This document shows, piece after piece, positions 18,984 to 28,353 of a stretch of 64,000 bases of DNA. A model generated the notes under the pieces. The model had not been told where the DNA came from, ran no database searches, and saw only the letters and a list, made by a program, of their open reading frames with translations. Source of the stretch: Cupriavidus necator. Its GTDB lineage: Bacteria > Pseudomonadota > Gammaproteobacteria > Burkholderiales > Burkholderiaceae. Location: the NCBI GenBank assembly GCA_022041995.1, contig CP074381.1:1178001-1242000 (forward strand). The letters are read 5' to 3'. Position 1 is the first letter of the stretch, and each line of letters opens with the position of its first letter. The translations under genes were made by a program, and so were the position numbers.

Positions 18984-21499
18984 TTGCGCATGGCCCGGCG
19001 CGACTGGGTGGCCGGCGAGCTCTACCTGCTGCTGTTTGCGCTGGTGCTGGCCGTGGCCGCGCTGACCAGCGTGGGCTTCATGGCCGACCGCATGCGGCTG
19101 GGCCTGGAGCGCGACGCGCGCCAGATGATCGCGTCCGACGTGCTGCTGGTGGCTGACCAGCCCTTCGATGCCGCCTTCGCGCAGCGTGCGCAAGCGGCCG
19201 GGCTGGCCGTGGCGCAGACCGTCACCTTCCCTAGCATGGCGACGGCCAATGGCAAGGCGCCGGCCGGCGGTGACGCCCCCAGCCAGCTGGCCGCGCTCAA
19301 GGCCGTGAGTGACGGCTACCCGCTGCGGGGCAAGCTCAAGGTTGCCAGTGCAGCGGGGGCGCCGGATGCGCCCGCCGAAGGCATTCCCGCGCCGGGCACT
19401 GTGTGGGTTGACGAGGCGCTGCTGGGCGCCCTGGGGTTGCCGTGGGCGACACCCTGCAACTGGGCAGCCGCAGCTTCCGCATCGACCGCATCATCACGCA
19501 GGAGCTTGATCGCGGCACCGGCTTCATGAACTTCGCGCCGCGCGTGCTGATGCCGCTGTCGGACCTGGACAGCACCGGGCTGGTCGGCTGGGGCAGCCGC
19601 GTGACCTACCGGCTGCTGGTGGCCGGCCCCGATGCCGCCGGCGCCGCCTTCCAGAAATGGGCGCAGGACGAGATCGGACGCCGCAAGCTGCGCAATACCC
19701 GGGTCGAGTCGCTGGAATCGGGCCAGCCGCAGATGCGCGCCACGCTGGACCGCGCCGAGCGCTTCCTGTCGCTGGTGGCGGTGCTGTCGTCGATGATCGC
19801 CGCGGTGGCCATCGCCATGTCGGCGCGCCGCTATATGCAGCGCCACACCGATGCCTGCGCGGTCTACAAGTGCCTGGGGCTGTCGCGCGGGCAGATCCTG
19901 CGCGCCTTCGGCCTGGAATTCCTGCTGGTGGGGGCGGCCGGCGCGCTGGCCGGCGTGCTGCTCGGGTACCTGGGGCACTACGGCCTGCTGTTGTCACTGG
20001 GCGGGTTGCTCAAGGTGTCGCTGCCGCAGCCGTCGCTGCTGCCGGCGCTGGTGGGCGTGCTGGCCGGCCTGGTGCTGCTGGCCGGGTTTGCGCTGCCGCC
20101 GCTGCTGGCGCTGACACGGGTGGCGCCGCTGCGGGTGCTGCGCCGCGATATCGGGCCGCCGCCGGTGTCGGCCTGGGTCGCCTATGCGCTGGGCCTGGGC
20201 GCCTTTGTCGCGCTGCTGCTGGTGGCGGCGCGCGACCTGCGGCTCGGGCTGACCACCGCGGGTGGCTTTGTCGCCGCGGGCGTGGTCTTCGCGGTGCTCG
20301 CGCTGGGGCTGCTGACGCTGCTGTCGCGCCTGCTGCGTGGGCGCCTGCGCGGGCGCGCGGTGATGGGCTGGCGCTTTGCGCTGGCGGTGCTGGAACGCCG
20401 CCGCGCGGTCACGGTGCTGCAGACCGTGGCGCTGGCGGTGGGGCTGATGGCGCTGCTGCTGCTCGGCATGACCCGCAATGACCTGGTCGATTCGTGGCGC
20501 AGCGCCACGCCGGCCGATGCGCCCAACCGCTTCATCATCAATATCCAGCCGGACCAGCGCGAGCCGCTGCGCCAGATGCTGGCCGGCGCCGGCATCAACG
20601 ATCTGCTCTACCCGATGGTACGCGGGCGCCTGACTCATATCGGCGAGCGTGCCATCCGCGGCGACAGCTTTGAGGACGGGCGCGCGCGCAACCTGGTGGA
20701 GCGCGAATTCAACCTGTCCTATACCGATGCGCTGCCCGAGGGCAACCGCGTGATTGCCGGGCGCTGGTCCGACGGGGCCAAGGGGTCGGACGCCGGCGCA
20801 TCGGTGGAAGAGGGCATCGCCAAGACGCTGGGCATCCGGCTGGGCGACACTCTGCGCTTTGACGTGGCCGGCCAGGCCGTGCAGGCCCGCGTGACCTCGC
20901 TGCGCAAGCTCGACTGGGGCTCGATGCGCGTCAATTTCTTCGTGATCCTGCCGCCGCAGGCGATGCAGGGGCTGCCCGAGACCTACATCACGTCGTTCCA
21001 CCTGCCGCCCGCCAGCGCGGCGCTGGGCAACCGGCTGATCGCGGCCTTCCCCAACATCACCGTGGTCAATACCGACCTGATCCTGCGCCAGATCCAGGAC
21101 ATCCTGGACCAGGTGATCGCGGCGGTGGAGTTCCTCTTTGTGTTCACGCTGGCCGCCGGCGTGACCGTGCTGTACGCGGCGCTGTCCGGCGCGCGTGACG
21201 AGCGCATGCGCGATGCGGGCCTGCTCAAGGCGCTGGGGGCCTCGGCCGCGCTGGTGCGCCAGACGCAGTACGCCGAGTTCCTGGTGGTGGGCGGCCTGGC
21301 CGGATTCCTGGCCAGCCTGGGCGCGATCGCGGTGGGCTGGGGGCTGTCGCAGTTCGTCTTCGATTTCCCGTACCGCTTCAATGCCTGGATCGTGCCGGTG
21401 GGCGTGGTTTCTGGCATGCTGTGCGCTTTTGCCGGCGGCTGGCTGGGCCTGCGCGAAGTGCTGCGCCAGCCCGCGCTGGCGACCTTGCGTGATGCTTGA
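18984..21499 (+). CDS. FtsX-like ABC transporter permease (YbbP family), frame broken once
   Basis: Inner-membrane permease of roughly 830-840 residues with two FtsX domains: an N-terminal helix (LYLLLFALVLAVAALTSVGFMADR), a periplasmic MacB-like region, then two clusters of three to four helices, the last ending LREVLRQPALATLRDA. YbbP-type proteins work with a YbbA ATPase, which is not next to it. The frame changes near 19433-19441: one extra base, for example in the GGGG at 19433-19436, joins ...VDEALLGALG to VGDTLQLGSRSFRID. The start is uncertain; TTG 18984 or ATG 18990 immediately precede the conserved MARRDWVAGE, and the frame is open further upstream. Confidence 0.8.
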
Positions 21500-21533
21500 G
21501 GGAGCTGCCCCGGCAGCGCAGACCGAGTGAGTG

Positions 21534-21950
21534 ATGAGTACTGAATCCGACGACAAGCCCGGCACGGCCGAGGTGACTGCATTTGAACTGGTGGGCGGCG
21601 AAGCGCGCGTGCGCGAGCTGGTCGACCGCTTCTACGACCTGATGGACCTTGAGACCCAGTTCGCCGGGCTGCGCGCGCTGCACCCGCCCTCGCTGGAGGG
21701 CTCGCGCGACAAGCTGTTCTGGTTCCTGTGCGGCTGGCTGGGCGGCCCCAACCACTTCATCGAGCGCTTCGGCCATCCGCGCCTGCGCGCGCGCCATATG
21801 CCGTTCGAGATCGGCGTGAGCGAGCGCGACCAGTGGATGCGCTGCATGGCGCTGGCAATGCAGGACATCGGCCTGTCCGAAGACCTGCAGCTGCGCCTGA
21901 TGCAGGCCTTCTTCCAGACCGCCGACTGGATGCGCAACGTGGCGCGCTGA
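21534..21950 (+). CDS. Group 2 truncated haemoglobin
   Basis: A 138-residue haem protein. The segment ELVGGEARVRELVDRFYDLMD is the usual N-terminal helix pair, and FLCGWLGGPNHFIERFGHPRLRARHMPFEIG has the distal pocket and the invariant proximal histidine region (HPRLRARH) of group II truncated globins. They bind O2 or NO and are linked with oxygen chemistry or nitrosative stress. ATG 21534 is chosen over the GTG three bases earlier. It lies 34 bases after the permease and 43 bases before the DUF924 gene, an apparent operon. Confidence 0.92.
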   Translation: MSTESDDKPGTAEVTAFELVGGEARVRELVDRFYDLMDLETQFAGLRALHPPSLEGSRDKLFWFLCGWLGGPNHFIERFGHPRLRARHMPFEIGVSERDQWMRCMALAMQDIGLSEDLQLRLMQAFFQTADWMRNVAR

Positions 21951-21993
21951 GGCGCCGCCGCTCCCTTCTTTCCACCGAAAGGTTTCTCAGCCC

Positions 21994-22590
21994 ATGACAG
22001 ACCAACTGCCTGAAGACGCCCTGCGTTTGCTCGACTTCTGGTTCGACCGGCCCGGTTCGGCCGCCTGGAATACCGAGCGCCCGCAATGGTTCACCAAGTC
22101 GGACGCCTTCGATGCGCAGATCCGCGCGAACTTCCTGTCCGACTGGCAGGTCGCCTGCGACGGGGCACCGGACGACTGGTCGGTCACGCCTGAAGGCGCC
22201 TGCGCGCGCGTGGTGCTGCTGGACCAGTTCCCGCGCAACATGTTCCGCAACGATCCGCGCAGTTTCGGCAGCGATGCGCTGGCGCTGGCACTGGCCAGGC
22301 GCATCGTCGCCACCGGTCTGGACCGCAAGCTGCCCACGGATTACCACCGCATGTTCTGCTACATGCCGTTCGAGCATTCCGAGGCGCTGGAAGACCAGGA
22401 CGAGGCGGTGCGCCTGATGACGCAACTGCGCGAGGCCAGCGGCGGGGTGGTGGATGTGGTGGAGTGGGCCGGGAAGCACCGCGCGATCATCGCGCGCTTT
22501 GGCCGCTTCCCGCACCGCAATGCGGTGCTGGGGCGGCAGAGCACGGCTGAGGAACTGGCGTTCCTGCAGCAGCCGGGCTCGTCGTTCTAG
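21994..22590 (+). CDS. DUF924 family protein
   Basis: A 198-residue soluble helical protein. It shows the family landmarks VLDFWF-like LLDFWFDRPGS near the N-terminus, VVLLDQFPRNMFRNDPRSF in the middle and YMPFEHSEALEDQDEAV, the most conserved block. The fold is predicted to be TPR-like; the molecular function is unknown. ATG 21994 is preceded by GAAAGG. It probably shares a transcript with the globin gene upstream and ends 35 bases before the convergent LOG-family gene. Confidence 0.88.
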   Translation: MTDQLPEDALRLLDFWFDRPGSAAWNTERPQWFTKSDAFDAQIRANFLSDWQVACDGAPDDWSVTPEGACARVVLLDQFPRNMFRNDPRSFGSDALALALARRIVATGLDRKLPTDYHRMFCYMPFEHSEALEDQDEAVRLMTQLREASGGVVDVVEWAGKHRAIIARFGRFPHRNAVLGRQSTAEELAFLQQPGSSF

Positions 22591-22611
22591 GCCGGGCCCG
22601 GCAGGCCCGGC
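22591..22611. terminator. Symmetrical GC hairpin between convergent genes
   Basis: GCCGGGCC - CGGCA - GGCCCGGC, an 8-bp perfect stem in the 34-base gap between DUF924 and the LOG gene. It could act in both directions but has no U-tract. Confidence 0.45.
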
Positions 22612-22624
22612 GCGGGGCGCGCGC

Positions 22625-23209
22625 TCAGGTCTTGTCGCGCGCCTGTTGCCACTTGTCGACGCGCACGCGCGGCGCAGCAGCCAGTTGCTCCAGCAGGCCG
22701 GCAGGCGTGTCGGCTACATGCAGCAGGTTGGCATGCGCCTGCTTCAGGAAGCCTTCCTGCACGGCATGCGACAGGAAGCCCAGCATGCCGTCGTAGAACC
22801 CGGCGACATTCAGCAGGCCCACCGGCTTGTCGTGGTAGCCCAGTTGCAGCCAGGTGAAGGTCTCGAACAGCTCTTCGAAGGTGCCCACGCCGCCGGGCAT
22901 GGCGATAAAGGCATCGGCGCGGTCGGCCATCATCTGCTTGCGCTCGTGCATATTGCGCACCACGTGCAGTTCGGTCAGGCCGCGGTGGCCCACTTCCTTC
23001 TGCATCAGCGCGTCGGGGATGATGCCGATGGCGCTGCCGCCATGTGCCATCACGGCGTCGGCGACGATGCCCATCAGGCCCACCTTGCCGCCGCCGTACA
23101 CCAGCGCCAGGCCGCTTTCGGCCAGGGTGCGGCCGAGCAGGCGCGCGCCTTCGGCGTATTCAGGACGGTTGCCGGGGCTGGACCCGCAATACACGCAGAC
23201 GGATTTCAC
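22625..23209 (-). CDS. LOG-family protein (TIGR00730), putative cytokinin/nucleotide phosphoribohydrolase
   Basis: A 194-residue Rossmann-fold enzyme. The opening MKSVCVYCGSSPGN, the YGGGKVGLMG loop and the signature PGGVGTFEELFE define the LOG family, which releases free base from nucleoside 5'-monophosphates. The PGGxGTxxE motif carries the catalytic Arg/Glu environment. The start codon overlaps the TetR stop by four bases (ATGA), so the two are translationally coupled. The true bacterial substrate is usually unknown, though a link to AMP and purine metabolism is plausible. Confidence 0.9.
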   Translation of the reverse strand: MKSVCVYCGSSPGNRPEYAEGARLLGRTLAESGLALVYGGGKVGLMGIVADAVMAHGGSAIGIIPDALMQKEVGHRGLTELHVVRNMHERKQMMADRADAFIAMPGGVGTFEELFETFTWLQLGYHDKPVGLLNVAGFYDGMLGFLSHAVQEGFLKQAHANLLHVADTPAGLLEQLAAAPRVRVDKWQQARDKT

Positions 23210-23906
23210 TTTGCTTCCTTTGCCGCGCCGGCTGCGGCCTTGGCTGCCGCGTAGTCGCGCGCCAGCTGGTCGAATGCATCCCGGGCGCGGCCGCGCAGGT
23301 AGGGCGCCAGGATCGAGAAGATGTGGTAGCTCGATCCGTGCAGGTAACCGCGGATCTGCTCGGGGTCGTTGTACTGGCGCGGATGCTGCACGAACTGGAA
23401 CGACAGCCAGTAGGTGGCGATCACTACCATGTTGGTGCAGATCGCCTCGACCTGCTCGGGCGTGGCTTCCATCTCGCCGTCTTCAATGAACTGCCGGCAG
23501 ATTTCGTGCGCAAAGCGCTGCTTCTGCTCGACGATGCGCTTGAAGTTGGTCTCCAGCATCCGGTTGCGCGCCAGCAGGTCGTTGATGTCGCGGTACAGGA
23601 AGCGGTAGTTCCACAGGAACTCGGACATGTACTGCAGGTAGCCCCAGCTTTCGTCCAGCGTGGCCTTGTGGTCATCCGGCATCTTCAGGCGCCGTTCCAT
23701 CTCCTGCTCGAAGCGCACGAAGATGGAGTTGATGATGTCGTCCTTGTTGCGGAAGTGATAGTAGAGATTGCCGGGGCTGATCTCCATGGCTTCCGCAATC
23801 GTCGTGGTGGTGACGTTGGGTTCGCCGACTTCGTTGAACAGGCGCAGCGAGACGTCGAGGATGCGGTCCCTGGTGCGGCGGGGCCGGTTTGCGGTTTCGG
23901 TTCCAT
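23206..23906 (-). CDS. TetR-family transcriptional regulator, start region affected by an indel
   Basis: Dimeric repressor with an N-terminal HTH (RDRILDVSLRLFNEVGEPNVTTTTIAEAMEISPGNLYYHFRNKDDII) and a helical effector domain with QFIEDGEMEATPEQVEAICTNMVVIATYWLSFQF. In the raw sequence the HTH frame has no convincing start: the in-frame ATG at 23991 lies upstream of a TATAAT box. The ATG at 23904-23906 (MEPKPQTG) is in another frame. One additional G in the GGGG at 23880-23883 joins them as MEPKPQTGPRRTRDRILD, the normal beginning of this family, giving 233 residues. It is coupled to the downstream LOG gene by an ATGA overlap. Confidence 0.85.
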
Positions 23907-24008
23907 GGGCGTCCGGGCGATCGGTGCGATCAGTGAGTCGGGGGGCAGGATAGCGATTATAAGCAATCGGCCCGGCCACCCCGTCCGGCATCCCGGGCGA
24001 GTGAGGGA

Positions 24009-24494
24009 TCAGCCTGCCAGCGCCCGCACCCAGCGCACCACGTGCGGCCCGGCGATGGCGACCCAGGTGCCGCCGCACAGCACCAGTGCCAGCATCACCG
24101 CGGCGCTGCCGAAATCCTTGGCGCGCTTGGACAGGCTGTGCCGCTCCAGCGAAATGCGGTCGATCGCCGCCTCGACGCTGGAGTTGAGCAACTCCACGAT
24201 CAGCACGATCAGCAGCGTGGCCAGCAGCAGGATGCGCTCGACCACCCCCACCGGCAGCAGGAATGCCCACGGCGACAGGATCGCCACCAGCGTCAGTTCC
24301 TGGCGGAACGCGCTTTCCTCGAGCACCGCATAGCGCAGGCCTGACAGCGAATTGATGGCTGCATGCCAGGCGCGCGTCAGGCCGCGATTGCCCTTGTGGG
24401 GATTCTGCTCGATCGAATATTCAGCGCTCTGGACTGCCTGCGGCGGCCTCTGCAGAGGCGGGTCGGACGGCAGTTCCGGATGGGGTTTGGACAT
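24009..24494 (-). CDS. dgkA: Diacylglycerol kinase DgkA
   Basis: Small inner-membrane kinase (161 residues) that rephosphorylates diacylglycerol to phosphatidic acid. After a proline-rich cytoplasmic N-terminus of about 40 residues comes the DgkA core with three helices: ESAFRQELTLVAILSPWAFLLP, RILLLATLLIVLIVELLNSSVEAAIDR and GSAAVMLALVLCGGTWVAIAG. The diagnostic motif ELLNSSVEAAIDR and the ESAFRQE segment are intact. Its start lies inside the end of the glycosyltransferase gene (74-base overlap), so the genes are co-transcribed. Confidence 0.92.
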   Translation of the reverse strand: MSKPHPELPSDPPLQRPPQAVQSAEYSIEQNPHKGNRGLTRAWHAAINSLSGLRYAVLEESAFRQELTLVAILSPWAFLLPVGVVERILLLATLLIVLIVELLNSSVEAAIDRISLERHSLSKRAKDFGSAAVMLALVLCGGTWVAIAGPHVVRWVRALAG

Positions 24495-25542
24495 GGTTTT
24501 GCGGGGCGGGTTGGGCCGCTGCGCTGTCCCGGCCTGGCTTGCCGGCAGCGAACGGCCGAAGATGGGCCAGGAACTGCTCGGAGGCGGCGCGCCAGGAGAA
24601 CCGCTCGGCGTGGGCACGGGCCGTGGCGCGGTCGATGCGCAGCGCCTCCAGGCAGGCTTCGCGCAGGTCTTCGTGCATGACGCCGGCGGGGCTGTCGCCC
24701 AGCACATCGATCGGGCCTGTGACCGGATAGGCGGCCACGGGCAGCCCGCTGGCCAGCGCTTCCAGCAGCACCAGCCCGAAGGTGTCGGTGCGGCTCGGGA
24801 ACACGAACACATCGGCCGAAGCATACACCCGGGCCAGCTCGGGCTGGCTCAGCACGCCCAGGTAGTTGGCGCCCGGATAGCGCGCGCGCAGCGCCGGCAG
24901 CGCCGGGCCGTCGCCGACCACCCACTTGGAGCCGGGCAGGTCCAGTGCCAGGAAGGCCTCGACGTTCTTTTCCACCGCAACGCGGCCCACGTACAGGAAG
25001 ATCGGGTGGGCGGTGTTGAGCACATTGGGGCGCTGCAGCGTGAACACGTCCAGGTCCACGCCGCGCGTCCACAGCACGGCGTTGGTGATGCCATAGTGCC
25101 GCAGGTCGTCCAGCACCACCGGGGTGGGCGCCATCACCGCCCGGGCCGGGCCGTGGAACCAGTGCAGGAAGCGGTACGTCCACGCCAGCGGGATGCCGAA
25201 GCGTGCCTGCACGTATTCCGGAAAGCGCGTGTGATAGGCCGTGGTGAAGGGCAGCCGGCGGCGGATCGCATGGCGCCGCGCGGCCAGGCCCAGCGGCCCT
25301 TCGGTGGCGATATGCAGGGCATCGGGAGCGAAGGCTTCGATGCGGCGCTGCACGCGCGCCGCCGGGAACAGCGACAGGCGGATCTCGGGGTAGGTCGGGC
25401 ACGGCACGGTGCGGAATTCCAGCGGCGTGATCATGTCGACCGTGTGGCCCATGGCCTCCAGTTCGCGGCGCGTGGACTTGAGCGTGCGCACCACGCCGTT
25501 GACCTGCGGTTCCCAGGCATCGGTGACGATCAGAATCTTCAT
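24421..25542 (-). CDS. Family 4-type glycosyltransferase
   Basis: GT-B fold glycosyltransferase of 373 residues. The N-terminal donor/acceptor domain starts MKILIVTDAWEPQVNGVVRTL, a typical GT4 phospholipid-glycosyltransferase opening, and HTRFPEYV lies in the middle. The C-terminal domain has the nucleotide-sugar site FVFPSRTDTFGLVLLEALASGLPVAAYPV with the EX7E-type glutamate. The last 35 residues are alanine/proline-rich and overlap dgkA. The ATG at 25540-25542 has GGAGG upstream. Neighbouring dgkA and an LpxH-like phosphoesterase suggest glycolipid synthesis in the envelope. Confidence 0.88.
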   Translation of the reverse strand: MKILIVTDAWEPQVNGVVRTLKSTRRELEAMGHTVDMITPLEFRTVPCPTYPEIRLSLFPAARVQRRIEAFAPDALHIATEGPLGLAARRHAIRRRLPFTTAYHTRFPEYVQARFGIPLAWTYRFLHWFHGPARAVMAPTPVVLDDLRHYGITNAVLWTRGVDLDVFTLQRPNVLNTAHPIFLYVGRVAVEKNVEAFLALDLPGSKWVVGDGPALPALRARYPGANYLGVLSQPELARVYASADVFVFPSRTDTFGLVLLEALASGLPVAAYPVTGPIDVLGDSPAGVMHEDLREACLEALRIDRATARAHAERFSWRAASEQFLAHLRPFAAGKPGRDSAAAQPAPQNHVQTPSGTAVRPASAEAAAGSPER

Positions 25543-25604
25543 GCAGCCTCCTCGGGCGCGGTGGAAGGGCAATGCGGATGGGGCAAAGGGTGGCAGGCCG
25601 GGGA

Positions 25605-26597
25605 TCAGCCCGCCACGGCGGCGCGGCGACGCCGGCGCGTGGCCGGGGCCGGCGCGTCCAGCAGCGTGGTCCAGTAGACGATCTTCAGTTCGCCTTCCAT
25701 GGTCTCGACCAGCGCCGACAGGCTTTCGACCCAGTCGCCGTCGTTGCAGTAGAGCTGGCCGTTGACCTCGCGGATCTCGGCCTTGTGGATATGGCCGCAG
25801 ACCACGCCGTCGCAGCCGCGCCGGCGCGCTTCATCGACCATCGCGCTCTCGAAGGCGCCGATGTAGTTGACCGCGTTCTTGACCTGGTGCTTGAGGAACT
25901 GCGACAGCGACCAGTACGGGAAGCCCAGGCGCGCGCGCAGCCGGTTGAAGTGGCGGTTCAGCGCCAGGATCACCGTGTACAGCGAATCTCCCAGGTAGGC
26001 CAGCCAGCGCGCGTGCTGCACCACGCCGTCGAACAGATCGCCATGCACCACCCACAGCCGGCGCCCGGTGGCGGTGACGTGCACGGCTTCTTCGCGCACG
26101 GTGATGTCGCCGAAGGCCATGCCGTCGAACTGGCGCGCGGCCTCGTCGTGGTTGCCGGGCACGTAGATCACTTCGGTGCCCTTGCGCGCCTTGCGCAGCA
26201 GCTTCTGCACCACGTCGTTGTGGCTTTGCGGCCAGTACCAGCCGCGGCGCAGCTGCCAGCCGTCGATGATGTCGCCGACCAGGTAGAGCTGCTCGGACTC
26301 GTTGTGCTTGAGGAAGTCCAGCAGGTAGTTGGCCTGGCAGCCGGGCGTGCCCAGGTGGATGTCCGACAGCCAGATGGCGCGGTAGCGCTGGATCGGGTGC
26401 GGCTCGGGCGGGTAGGTTTCCTGCTGTTCGTGCTGGGGCGCCAGCGCGGCGGCATCCAGGGCCGGCGCCATGAAGGCGGTCAGCGGCGCGGCGCTGTCGG
26501 GGCCGCTGGCCCAGTTGCTCTCAGGGCTGCGGCGCAGCCATTGCGTCAGTTGCGCGGCCTTCGACAGATACCCGCGGGCAGATCGGATTGCTTGCAC
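25605..26597 (-). CDS. LpxH-like metallophosphoesterase (UDP-2,3-diacylglucosamine diphosphatase family)
   Basis: Calcineurin-type phosphoesterase of 330 residues. Metal-binding motifs appear in order: DIHLG at about 79-83, GDIIDGW, GNHDE, HGD and GHIH near residue 270. An N-terminal extension of about 70 residues precedes the catalytic core, and the C-terminus ends in an arginine-rich tail. Proteins of this clade are annotated as UDP-2,3-diacylglucosamine diphosphatase family but differ from canonical LpxH (about 240 residues), so the substrate is uncertain. It lies 62 bases upstream of the glycosyltransferase on the same strand. Confidence 0.85.
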   Translation of the reverse strand: MQAIRSARGYLSKAAQLTQWLRRSPESNWASGPDSAAPLTAFMAPALDAAALAPQHEQQETYPPEPHPIQRYRAIWLSDIHLGTPGCQANYLLDFLKHNESEQLYLVGDIIDGWQLRRGWYWPQSHNDVVQKLLRKARKGTEVIYVPGNHDEAARQFDGMAFGDITVREEAVHVTATGRRLWVVHGDLFDGVVQHARWLAYLGDSLYTVILALNRHFNRLRARLGFPYWSLSQFLKHQVKNAVNYIGAFESAMVDEARRRGCDGVVCGHIHKAEIREVNGQLYCNDGDWVESLSALVETMEGELKIVYWTTLLDAPAPATRRRRRAAVAG

Positions 26598-26719
26598 TAT
26601 GGCAGTCCCGGTTGCGGCGATGGCTGCATTCAGCCAGCCCGCGATGACGGTGCCGTGACGGAAACATGACTGACATATGAATCGTGGCAGAAGTGGAACA
26701 GCCCGGGCTGGCGCGGGTG

Positions 26720-27700
26720 TCAGTGCCCGCGGCCGGACAGCTCTGCGAGGGCGTCCAGCACCGCACGCACGGCGGCGGGATGGCGCAGCAGCGTGACGTG
26801 GCCAACGCCGGCCAGCGGGATATGCCCGGCGCCGTCGAGCCAGCCGGTGCAGGGCGGCCCGGCGATCGAGTCATGCCAGCTGAAGATCGAGATCATGCGC
26901 GCGCGGCGGCGCGGGGTTTCGGCGGCGGCCAGCGCGCGCAGCCAGGGGCTGCCGCAACGCATCTGGCGCGCATTGGGGCCGCCGCCAAAGCGCGCCAGCG
27001 CGCTGCCGTGGTGGGGGCTGCCCAGCGTCACCACGCCGGCGCAGATGTCTTCGTCGCCCGCCAGCTGCAGCGCGGCGCGCGCGGCCAGCCCGCCCATGCT
27101 GTGACAGACCAGCAGCGGCGGGCGTCCGGCTTCAGCTGTGATGCGCCGCATGGCGGCCAGCAGCGCGCGTGCGTAGTCGTCGATGTCGCCGAACACCGGT
27201 TTGAGCTCAATCCCTTCGCAGCGGTAGCCGGCGGCAGCCAGCGCCGGCTGCATGTCGAGCCAGATGGCCTGCCCGCAGGCGTAGCCGTGCACCAGCAGCA
27301 CCGGCGGGGCGTCGCGGCCGGGCAGGGTGTCAAGCGGTGCGGCAAAGGGCGTGTGTGCGCGGAATGGCTGCAGCCAGTCGAACATGCGCAGCACGGCCAG
27401 GCACTCGGCCGCGAAGCAGCGCAACGCCTCAGGCAGGCGCAGCGGCCGGCGCGTGGCGGCGAGTTCAACGGGTGGCGCGGGCGGGTGATTGCCGCGCCCG
27501 ACCCACAGGCCGCGCCCGCTCAGGGCGAAAGCGAAGGCAATGCCGCTGGCCAGGCTGCCGAGGATGGCCGCCACGCCGGCGGCGACCGCGCCGGGCCATG
27601 GCCAGCCGCCCAGCCGCACCAGCCCGGCGGCGATGCCCAGCGCGGCGGCCGCCTGCAAGGTCACCGCAAGGCGGCGGATGCCGGCAGCCGACAGGCTCAT
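26720..27700 (-). CDS. Alpha/beta-hydrolase, triacylglycerol-lipase-like
   Basis: A 326-residue protein with two to three N-terminal hydrophobic segments (residues about 8-65), indicating membrane anchoring, and a lipase domain: PPVLLVHGYACGQAIW carries the oxyanion-hole HGY and VCHSMGGLAARAA the nucleophile elbow GHSMG-type (Ser in CHSMGG). VTLGSPHHGSALAR is typical of bacterial triacylglycerol lipases, and GVGHVTLLRHPAAV supplies the catalytic His. The ATG overlaps the RDD gene's stop by four bases (ATGA), so they are coupled. Confidence 0.87.
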   Translation of the reverse strand: MSLSAAGIRRLAVTLQAAAALGIAAGLVRLGGWPWPGAVAAGVAAILGSLASGIAFAFALSGRGLWVGRGNHPPAPPVELAATRRPLRLPEALRCFAAECLAVLRMFDWLQPFRAHTPFAAPLDTLPGRDAPPVLLVHGYACGQAIWLDMQPALAAAGYRCEGIELKPVFGDIDDYARALLAAMRRITAEAGRPPLLVCHSMGGLAARAALQLAGDEDICAGVVTLGSPHHGSALARFGGGPNARQMRCGSPWLRALAAAETPRRRARMISIFSWHDSIAGPPCTGWLDGAGHIPLAGVGHVTLLRHPAAVRAVLDALAELSGRGH

Positions 27701-28233
27701 GGCTTGGGCGGGCGCAGGTCGGTCAGCCGCGTGCCGGCCAGGCGGTCGTGCAGGAACTGGCGGCGCGGATCCAGCCACGCCAGCAGGATCCAGACCAGCA
27801 GGCCGGCGCACAGCACCCCTACGAACGGCCCCTTGACCAGCCCCAGCAGGTGGCCGACCGCGGCCGAAGGCGGCAGCCACAGCCATGCCAGCACGTAGCG
27901 CAGCGCCGCCTGCGGCCAGCGCGGCGGCGCGCCGGCGGCGTTCTCGACGCGCATGCGCCAGGTCTGCATGGCCAGGGTCTGGCCGTTGCGTTGCCAGAAC
28001 CAGGTGAAGTACAGGCCCATCACCAGGAAGCTCCACACCTGGATCACGAGGGGCCCGTCCACGCCAAGCTTCTGCAGCAGCGGCCGCACCAGCAGGTAGG
28101 CAGCGGTCGAGGCGCTCAGCACGCCGAACAGCAGCACGCCTTCATAGAGCATGCAGGCGATGCGGCGGCGCAAGGGCGGAGCGGCGGGGCGGGCGGCTGC
28201 CGCGGGCTTGGGATTGAGGGTGGCAGCGGGCAT
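27697..28233 (-). CDS. RDD family membrane protein
   Basis: A 178-residue protein with the RDD domain: LRRRIACMLYEGVLLFGVLSAS (the conserved Arg and acidic residue of the first helix), FTWFWQRNGQTLAMQTWRMRV and the C-terminal RRQFLHDRLAGTRL motif. The three to four hydrophobic segments make it an inner-membrane protein. RDD proteins have been linked with ion exchange, but no function can be assigned here. It is coupled to the downstream lipase by an ATGA overlap. Confidence 0.9.
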   Translation of the reverse strand: MPAATLNPKPAAAARPAAPPLRRRIACMLYEGVLLFGVLSASTAAYLLVRPLLQKLGVDGPLVIQVWSFLVMGLYFTWFWQRNGQTLAMQTWRMRVENAAGAPPRWPQAALRYVLAWLWLPPSAAVGHLLGLVKGPFVGVLCAGLLVWILLAWLDPRRQFLHDRLAGTRLTDLRPPKP

Positions 28234-28353
28234 GGAAGGCGAAGAAAGCTGGGCTGGCGCGCGGGGGCGTGGTGGTGCCGGCGCGGGTCAGTCGGGGCCG
28301 GCCTTGCTTTGCTGGCCGGCGTGAGACGGCCATTATGCCAAATGACCCGGAGA

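Noticed and set aside
18887..18990. An N-terminal extension of the YbbP-like permease from the ATG at 18887
   Set aside because: It would need two further inserted bases to reach the conserved frame; possible given the error pattern but not supportable.
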